Below, one piece after another: positions 7,152-10,930 of a DNA stretch of 10,930 nucleotides. A model generated the notes under the pieces. The model did no database searches, was not told where the DNA came from, and saw nothing but the letters and a program-made list of their open reading frames with translations. How positions within the stretch are numbered: the first letter of the stretch is position 1; each line of letters opens with the position of its first letter. This DNA comes from an uncultured Planctomycetaceae bacterium (lineage in GTDB: Bacteria > Planctomycetota > Planctomycetia > Pirellulales > Thermoguttaceae): the NCBI GenBank assembly GCA_947307005.1, contig CAMZHY010000079.1, forward strand, positions 1 through 10,930, written 5' to 3'. The position numbers were made by a program, and so were the translations under genes.

Positions 7152-7690
7152 TCGCGCTGATTTTGGGCGAGCCGTCGTCGGGCAAGTCGCGCCGCGCCGA
7201 AGACCTGACGCTCGAACTTGCGGGCGACGGTCGCCGCGTCTATCTCGCGACGATGACCGTCCTCGACGGCGAAGGGCGCGAGCGCGTCGCGCGGCACCGC
7301 AAAGCGCGGGAAGGGAAGGGGTTCGTCACGGTCGAGCGTCCCCGCGACGTCGCGGGGCTGGCGGTCGAGCGCGGCGATCTTAAAGACGCGGTCTGGCTGC
7401 TGGAATGCGCGGCGAACCTCGTCGGCAACGAGATGCACGCGCCCGTAAACGCGGAGCTGGACGACGACGCGCTCGTTCGAACGGTCGTCGAGTCGATCGC
7501 GACGCTTGGCGCGAGCGTTCGCGCGCTCGTCGTCGTCTCGAACGAATTTCCGCAGGACGATCCGCGGTATGACGACGAAACGCGGCGTTACGTCGCGATT
7601 CTCCATAAGGTCGACGTCGCGCTTTGCAAGCTCGCGGATCGCGTCGATCGATATGCGAAAGGAGCGTGGATTTCCAATGAAACTCCTTAG
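7148..7690 (+). CDS. cobU: Adenosylcobinamide kinase / adenosylcobinamide-phosphate guanylyltransferase CobU
   Basis: CobU phosphorylates adenosylcobinamide and then activates adenosylcobinamide phosphate with GTP to give adenosylcobinamide-GDP, the partner of alpha-ribazole in the CobS reaction. The 180 residues match the family's usual length. Visible motifs: P-loop GEPSSGKS (7-14), RVARHRKAR (47-54), where His50 is the expected guanylylated histidine, LLECAANLVGNEM (84-96), and VVVSNEFPQDDPRYDDETRRY (128-148), a longer version of the usual VVSNEVG segment that resembles the form in anaerobic Firmicutes. It ends in KLADRV followed by a short tail. GGAGG at 7135-7139 lies 8 nt before the ATG. 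It overlaps cobT by 4 nt (ATGA) and cobS by 14 nt. Confidence 0.92.
   Translation: MIALILGEPSSGKSRRAEDLTLELAGDGRRVYLATMTVLDGEGRERVARHRKAREGKGFVTVERPRDVAGLAVERGDLKDAVWLLECAANLVGNEMHAPVNAELDDDALVRTVVESIATLGASVRALVVVSNEFPQDDPRYDDETRRYVAILHKVDVALCKLADRVDRYAKGAWISNETP
7661..7664 (+). promoter_or_regulatory. Shine-Dalgarno deciding the cobS start
   Basis: GGAG, preceded by AAA, lies 12 nt before ATG 7677. It supports that start over an in-frame ATG at 7506, whose extra residues are low-complexity Arg/Ser sequence unlike CobS. Confidence 0.55.
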
Positions 7691-8456
7691 AGCCTTGGCG
7701 GCGTCCTTCTCGCTCTATTCGCGTTTTCCGACGCCGCGCTTCCAGTGGACGGAGGACGACTTTCGACGCTGTCTCGTCTTCCTCCCGTGCGTCGGGCTGG
7801 CGATCGGCGCGATTATTTTGGGCGTCGCGGCGCTCTTTAACGTCGTCGAGATTCCCTTGATTGGGCGCATGGCGATTCTTTCGGCGATTCCGCTCCTTGC
7901 GACGGGCGGCTTCCACGTCGACGGGTTCCTCGACGTCCAAGACGCGCTTCGATCGTACCGCTCGCGAGACGAGAAACTGGCGATCATGAAGGACCCGCGC
8001 GTCGGCGCGTTCGCGATCGTCTCGCTCCTGACGTGCGCGCTGATTTGGACCGCGTCCCTTTCCGTCATCCTCGACGCGGGGCGATTCTCCGACGTCGCGA
8101 TCTTTGCGCTTTCCTTTTTCGTCGTCAGAGCGCTCTGCGGCGCGACGTCCCTTCGGCTTCCGAAAGCGCGTCGGGACGGGATGCTCGAGCGCGAAACGAA
8201 AGACGCCGGGGGCGCCGATTTTTGGCTCCTTGCGGGTCAGGCGCTCGTCGGCGCGGCGGCGGCGATTGCGCTTGACGTTTGGGTCGGAACAAGCTGCGTC
8301 CTCGCGCTGGCGGTTTTTTCGGCGTTGCACGGTCGTTTATGCCTGCGCGAGTTCGGCGGGGTCACGGGCGACACAGCGGGGCATTTCGTCGTCGCGGCGG
8401 AGAACGTCGCGCTGACGTCTATCGCCTTGGCAATTCTCATAAGAGGCGCGTTATGA
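7677..8456 (+). CDS. cobS: Adenosylcobinamide-GDP ribazoletransferase (cobalamin synthase) CobS
   Basis: CobS is the membrane enzyme that joins adenosylcobinamide-GDP with alpha-ribazole (or its phosphate) to form adenosylcobalamin (or its 5'-phosphate). It has 259 residues, near the usual 250, with several hydrophobic segments. The start MKLLRALAASFSLYSRFPTP is the family's characteristic N-terminus. The signature GGFHVDGFLDVQDAL (77-91) carries the metal/diphosphate-binding aspartates 82, 86 and 89, followed by KLAIMKDPRVGAFA (100-113) and, near the end, GGVTGDTAGHFV (227-238). The open frame runs further upstream to an ATG at 7506, but that extension lies within the cobU coding region and is rejected. 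It overlaps cobU by 14 nt and cobC by 4 nt (ATGA). Confidence 0.93.
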   Translation: MKLLRALAASFSLYSRFPTPRFQWTEDDFRRCLVFLPCVGLAIGAIILGVAALFNVVEIPLIGRMAILSAIPLLATGGFHVDGFLDVQDALRSYRSRDEKLAIMKDPRVGAFAIVSLLTCALIWTASLSVILDAGRFSDVAIFALSFFVVRALCGATSLRLPKARRDGMLERETKDAGGADFWLLAGQALVGAAAAIALDVWVGTSCVLALAVFSALHGRLCLREFGGVTGDTAGHFVVAAENVALTSIALAILIRGAL

Positions 8457-9082
8457 ACGACGACGATTCAATCCGCGTTGTTTTGATTCGGCACGGCAAG
8501 ACGGCGTCGAACCTTGAGAAGCGATACGCCGGTCGTCGAAACGACGATCCGCTATGTCCCGAAGGAATCCGCGAACTGGAATCGATCGCGCCGCAATTTC
8601 GCGCGTTGGTCGGCGACGGACGCGGCGTCTTTTCGGGGGCGCTAAAACGTTGCGTCGAGAGCGCGCGGATTCTTCTTCCCGACGTTGCGCCGATCGTCGT
8701 CGAGGAACTGACCGAAATCGATTTTGGCGATTTTGAAGGGAAAACTTACGCGGAGCTTGCCGACGACCCGCGCTATCAGGCGTGGCTCGAGTCCGGCGGG
8801 ACGGCGCCCTTTCCCGGCGGCGAGTCGCGATCCGATTTTATTAAACGAACTGTCGAATCGCTTGAAAAGGCGATTGAAGCGGCGTTTGCCGGACGCTTCG
8901 AGACGGCGGCGGTCGTGTGTCACGGCGGCGCTATCATGGCGTTCATGAGCCGTAAGACCGGCGGCGAATATTTTGACTTCCAAGTCCCGCCCTGCGGCGG
9001 ATATGAGACGACGATAAGGAAAACTTCCGGTGGTTTTGAACTTTTATCATTTGATCGCGTTGACGATCGGCTTCGCGCTTGA
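8453..9082 (+). CDS. cobC: Alpha-ribazole phosphatase-type histidine phosphatase CobC
   Basis: This 209-residue protein of the histidine phosphatase (phosphoglycerate-mutase-like) superfamily is expected to remove the 5'-phosphate from alpha-ribazole phosphate or adenosylcobalamin phosphate. Active-site elements are intact: RHG with His14 as the phosphorylated residue, SGALKR (61-66), the acidic EIDFGDFEG (88-96) and the second catalytic histidine His157 in CHGG. PGGES (121-125) is also typical. ATG 8453 is chosen because it forms an ATGA overlap with the cobS stop and has AGAGG (8442-8446) 6 nt upstream. The frame is open back to 8279, but that extension is Arg-rich shadow sequence. The alpha-ribazole substrate is inferred from its place between cobS and cbiB; the family alone would not fix it. 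The 3' end overlaps cbiB by 53 nt. Confidence 0.9.
   Translation: MNDDDSIRVVLIRHGKTASNLEKRYAGRRNDDPLCPEGIRELESIAPQFRALVGDGRGVFSGALKRCVESARILLPDVAPIVVEELTEIDFGDFEGKTYAELADDPRYQAWLESGGTAPFPGGESRSDFIKRTVESLEKAIEAAFAGRFETAAVVCHGGAIMAFMSRKTGGEYFDFQVPPCGGYETTIRKTSGGFELLSFDRVDDRLRA
9016..9020 (+). promoter_or_regulatory. Shine-Dalgarno of cbiB inside cobC
   Basis: AAGGA lies 9 nt before the GTG at 9030, within cobC. It supports the early GTG start and so the 53-nt overlap. Confidence 0.5.
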
Positions 9083-10028
9083 TTTAATCGTCGGCGATCC
9101 TCGAAGTCTTCCGCATCCCGTTCGACTGATCGGGCGGCTGATTTCGGCGCTCGAACGCGTCTTGCGCCCGCGTCGATCGTCCAAGAAGCGTTCGCCGCGG
9201 CGCGAGCGCGTCGCCGGCGCGATTCTGTGCGCGACGGTCGTTCTCGTCTCCGGGGGCGTCGCGCTGGCGGTTACGGTCGGCGCGTACCGTCTCAACCCGG
9301 CGTTTGGCGTCTTGGTCGAAGCGGTTTTGACGTGTTATTTGCTCGCGGCGCGCGACCTTCGGGACGAGAGCATGAAGGTCTACGACGCGCTGAAAATAGG
9401 GTCGCTCGACAAGGCGCTCGCCGCCCTTTCGATGATCGTCGGGCGCGACGTGGAGTCGCTCGACGAGGCGGGCGCGACGCGCGCGGCGGTCGAAACGGTC
9501 GCGGAGAACACGTCCGACGGCGTGATCGCGCCGCTCCTCTACGCGCTGGTCGGCGGCCCCGCGCTCGGCTACGTCTACAAGGCGGTCAACACGCTCGATT
9601 CGATGGTCGGATATCATAACGAGCGTTACGAGAACTTCGGCAAGGCGTCGGCGCGGCTCGACGACGTTCTGAACTGGATTCCGTCGCGGATTGCGGCGGC
9701 GGCCATGATTCTTGCCGCGTTCATCGCGGGGCGCGACTATTCCGGGTGGGGCGCGATTCGCATTTTCCTCCGCGACCGCCGCAACCATAAGAGCCCGAAT
9801 TCGGCGCAAACGGAAAGCGTCTGCGCCGGCGCGCTCGGCGTCCGGCTCGGCGGCGACGCGTATTATTTCGGGCGGCTCGTCGCCAAGCCGACGATCGGCG
9901 ACGCGCTCCGCGAGATCAGGCCGCGCGATATTCCGCGCGCGTGTCGACTCATGTTCTACGCGGAAGGAATCTGCATGGCGCTCGGCATGGCGGGACTCGT
10001 CGCCGCCTGCAAGGCGTTTGGAGGATAA
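9030..10028 (+). CDS. cbiB: Adenosylcobinamide-phosphate synthase CbiB
   Basis: CbiB is the membrane enzyme that condenses adenosylcobyric acid with (R)-1-aminopropan-2-yl phosphate, the product of CobD, to make adenosylcobinamide phosphate. The 332 residues are close to the usual 320. Family motifs: LDLIVGDPRSLPHPVRLIGRLI (18-38 region), KVYDALKIGSLDKAL (116-130), MIVGRDVESLDEA, ETVAENTSDGVIAPLLY (155-171), AVNTLDSMVGYHNERY (185-200), NFGKASARLDDVLNWIPSR (202-220) and HKSPNSAQTESVCAGALGV (253-271). An Arg/Lys-rich stretch (47-60) follows the first conserved block. The GTG start places LDLIVGDP at residues 18-25, as expected; in-frame TTG codons a few bases later are possible alternatives. 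Hydrophobic segments are consistent with a multi-pass inner-membrane protein. A 7-nt gap separates it from cobD. Confidence 0.94.
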   Translation: MVLNFYHLIALTIGFALDLIVGDPRSLPHPVRLIGRLISALERVLRPRRSSKKRSPRRERVAGAILCATVVLVSGGVALAVTVGAYRLNPAFGVLVEAVLTCYLLAARDLRDESMKVYDALKIGSLDKALAALSMIVGRDVESLDEAGATRAAVETVAENTSDGVIAPLLYALVGGPALGYVYKAVNTLDSMVGYHNERYENFGKASARLDDVLNWIPSRIAAAAMILAAFIAGRDYSGWGAIRIFLRDRRNHKSPNSAQTESVCAGALGVRLGGDAYYFGRLVAKPTIGDALREIRPRDIPRACRLMFYAEGICMALGMAGLVAACKAFGG

Positions 10029-10035
10029 CGATCGA

Positions 10036-10930
10036 ATGACCGAGAAGAACCCGGCGATTCACGGGGGCGACGTTTACGGGCGCGAGGTTCGCTGCGACTT
10101 CTCCGTAAGCGTCAACCCGCTAGGGACTCCGATGACGGTCGGCGCGGCGCTCGTCGCCGCCGTCGCGAAGGTCGGCGCGTATCCCGATCTTTTCCAGCGC
10201 GATTTTCGCGAACGCGTCGCCGCCGTCGACGGCGTTCTTCCGAGTCAGGTCTGGGGCGGGAACGGCGCGTCGGAGTTCTTCCCCGCGATCGTCGACTGGC
10301 TGCGTCCGAAGCGCGCGCTCCTCTGGAGTCCGTGCTTTTCCGGGTACCGCCGCGCGCTCGCGACGCGAGGGGACTGTGAAATCGTCGAATATCCGCTCTC
10401 CGAACGCGACGGGTTCGCGCCGACCGACGCGGCGCTTAGCGCGATAACCGACGAAATCGACGTCGTCTTCTGGGCGAATCCGAACAACCCGACGGGAAGA
10501 GTCGTCCCCGCGTCGCTGACCGACCGGCTTCTGGAACGCTGCGCGGCGACGGGGACGGCGGTCGTCGTCGACGAGAGTTTTTTGCGGCTCGCCGACGGCG
10601 CGGAGAGCGTTCGCCGTCGCGTTTCTAAATTTCCGAAACTCTTCGTCGTCGACTCCTTCACGAAACTTTTCGCGATTCCGGGCGCGCGCGTCGGCTATCT
10701 CGTAACCCGCGAGGAGAATATTGAAAAGGTCGCCGCGTGTTTGCCCGAGTGGAACCTGTCGACGTTCGCGGCGGAGGCAGGAAGGGAATGTCTGAATCTG
10801 ATCGAATCGGGGGAGTTTCTCGAAGAGTCGCGCCGCGTCGTTCGCGAGGAACGGCGTTATTTAACCGACGCGATGCGCGGGCTGGGACTGCGCGTCTACG
10901 ATTCAGACGCGAACTTCCTCCTCTTTTACC
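10036..10930 (+). CDS. cobD: L-threonine-O-3-phosphate decarboxylase CobD, C-terminus missing
   Basis: CobD is a PLP enzyme of the aminotransferase class I/II fold that decarboxylates L-threonine-O-3-phosphate to (R)-1-aminopropan-2-yl phosphate, the arm added by CbiB. The frame is open from ATG 10036 to the window edge, giving 298 complete codons of an expected 350 or so. Motifs: IHGGDVYGREVRCDFSVSVN, then PLG (8-30), a glycine-rich cofactor loop GGNGASEFF (74-82), FWANPNNPTGRVV (145-157), the PLP-ring aspartate in VVDESFLRL (Asp179), and DSFTKLFAIPGARVGY (206-221) with Lys210 as the Schiff-base lysine. GGAGG at 10020-10024, spanning the end of cbiB, lies 11 nt upstream. A histidinol-phosphate aminotransferase is the main alternative; the N-terminal HGGD...DFS-N-NPLG pattern and the neighbouring cbiB favour CobD. 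Confidence 0.92.
   Translation, partial: MTEKNPAIHGGDVYGREVRCDFSVSVNPLGTPMTVGAALVAAVAKVGAYPDLFQRDFRERVAAVDGVLPSQVWGGNGASEFFPAIVDWLRPKRALLWSPCFSGYRRALATRGDCEIVEYPLSERDGFAPTDAALSAITDEIDVVFWANPNNPTGRVVPASLTDRLLERCAATGTAVVVDESFLRLADGAESVRRRVSKFPKLFVVDSFTKLFAIPGARVGYLVTREENIEKVAACLPEWNLSTFAAEAGRECLNLIESGEFLEESRRVVREERRYLTDAMRGLGLRVYDSDANFLLFY

Noticed and set aside
7506..7676. N-terminal extension of CobS from an upstream in-frame ATG
   Set aside because: The extra 57 residues lie within cobU in another frame, are Arg/Ser-rich and do not belong to CobS; ATG 7677 has a ribosome site and yields the canonical N-terminus.
7380..8330. Minus-strand open frame opposite cobU and cobS
   Set aside because: Low-complexity charged translation without motifs, fully covered by two well-recognised plus-strand genes.
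8279..8452. N-terminal extension of CobC inside cobS
   Set aside because: Arg/Gly-rich shadow sequence; ATG 8453 gives the ATGA overlap and puts the RHG motif at residues 13-15 as expected.
1..10930. Cobalamin riboswitch, promoter, terminator, CRISPR array, tRNA, insertion sequence or long repeats
   Set aside because: The largest gap between genes is 22 nt, too small for a riboswitch or promoter region. I saw no repeat-spacer pattern, transposase, integrase, inverted repeats or RNA gene; the recurring short CG-rich strings are explained by codon use.

Overview
The window is a piece of one dense, plus-strand operon for cobalamin (vitamin B12) and corrinoid metabolism. It encodes cobalt insertion, corrinoid uptake and the late steps of coenzyme B12 assembly. 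Eleven genes follow one another with overlaps of 4 to 53 nt or gaps of at most 22 nt. The first (cbiK) and last (cobD) are cut by the window edges. No intergenic stretch is long enough to hold a promoter, riboswitch or terminator, so the control region must lie upstream of base 1.

Layout: positions 1-699 hold the C-terminal part of an anaerobic sirohydrochlorin cobaltochelatase (CbiK). Positions 696-1556 encode a lipoprotein with two related beta-rich domains that I cannot assign a function. Positions 1579-6079 hold a BtuF-type binding lipoprotein, a BtuC-type permease, and a single 770-residue protein that joins a BtuD-type ABC ATPase to a complete cobyric acid synthase (CobQ/CbiP). Positions 6072-9082 encode the nucleotide-loop enzymes CobT, CobU and CobS and the phosphatase CobC. 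Positions 9030-10930 encode CbiB and the start of the threonine-phosphate decarboxylase CobD.

Together: CbiK loads cobalt into the early precursor, and BtuF-BtuC-BtuD imports corrinoids. The CobQ half makes cobyric acid, and CobD plus CbiB attach the aminopropanol arm. CobU activates the product, CobT and CobC prepare the lower-ligand riboside, and CobS joins the two halves. No corrinoid adenosyltransferase and no other corrin-ring enzyme is seen here, so part of the pathway must be elsewhere.

Organism: a GC-rich bacterium (over 60 percent GC by eye) with NCG codons strongly preferred for Ala, Ser, Thr and Pro, and lipobox-bearing exported proteins. CbiK points to the anaerobic, early-cobalt-insertion route. 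The BtuF, lipoprotein and CobU sequences resemble, from memory, those of anaerobic gut Firmicutes, but the base composition does not. A host-associated or anaerobic GC-rich lineage such as Planctomycetota is a low-confidence guess.

The most unusual items are the transporter-ATPase/cobyric acid synthase fusion and the tandem-domain lipoprotein placed between the chelatase and the uptake genes.
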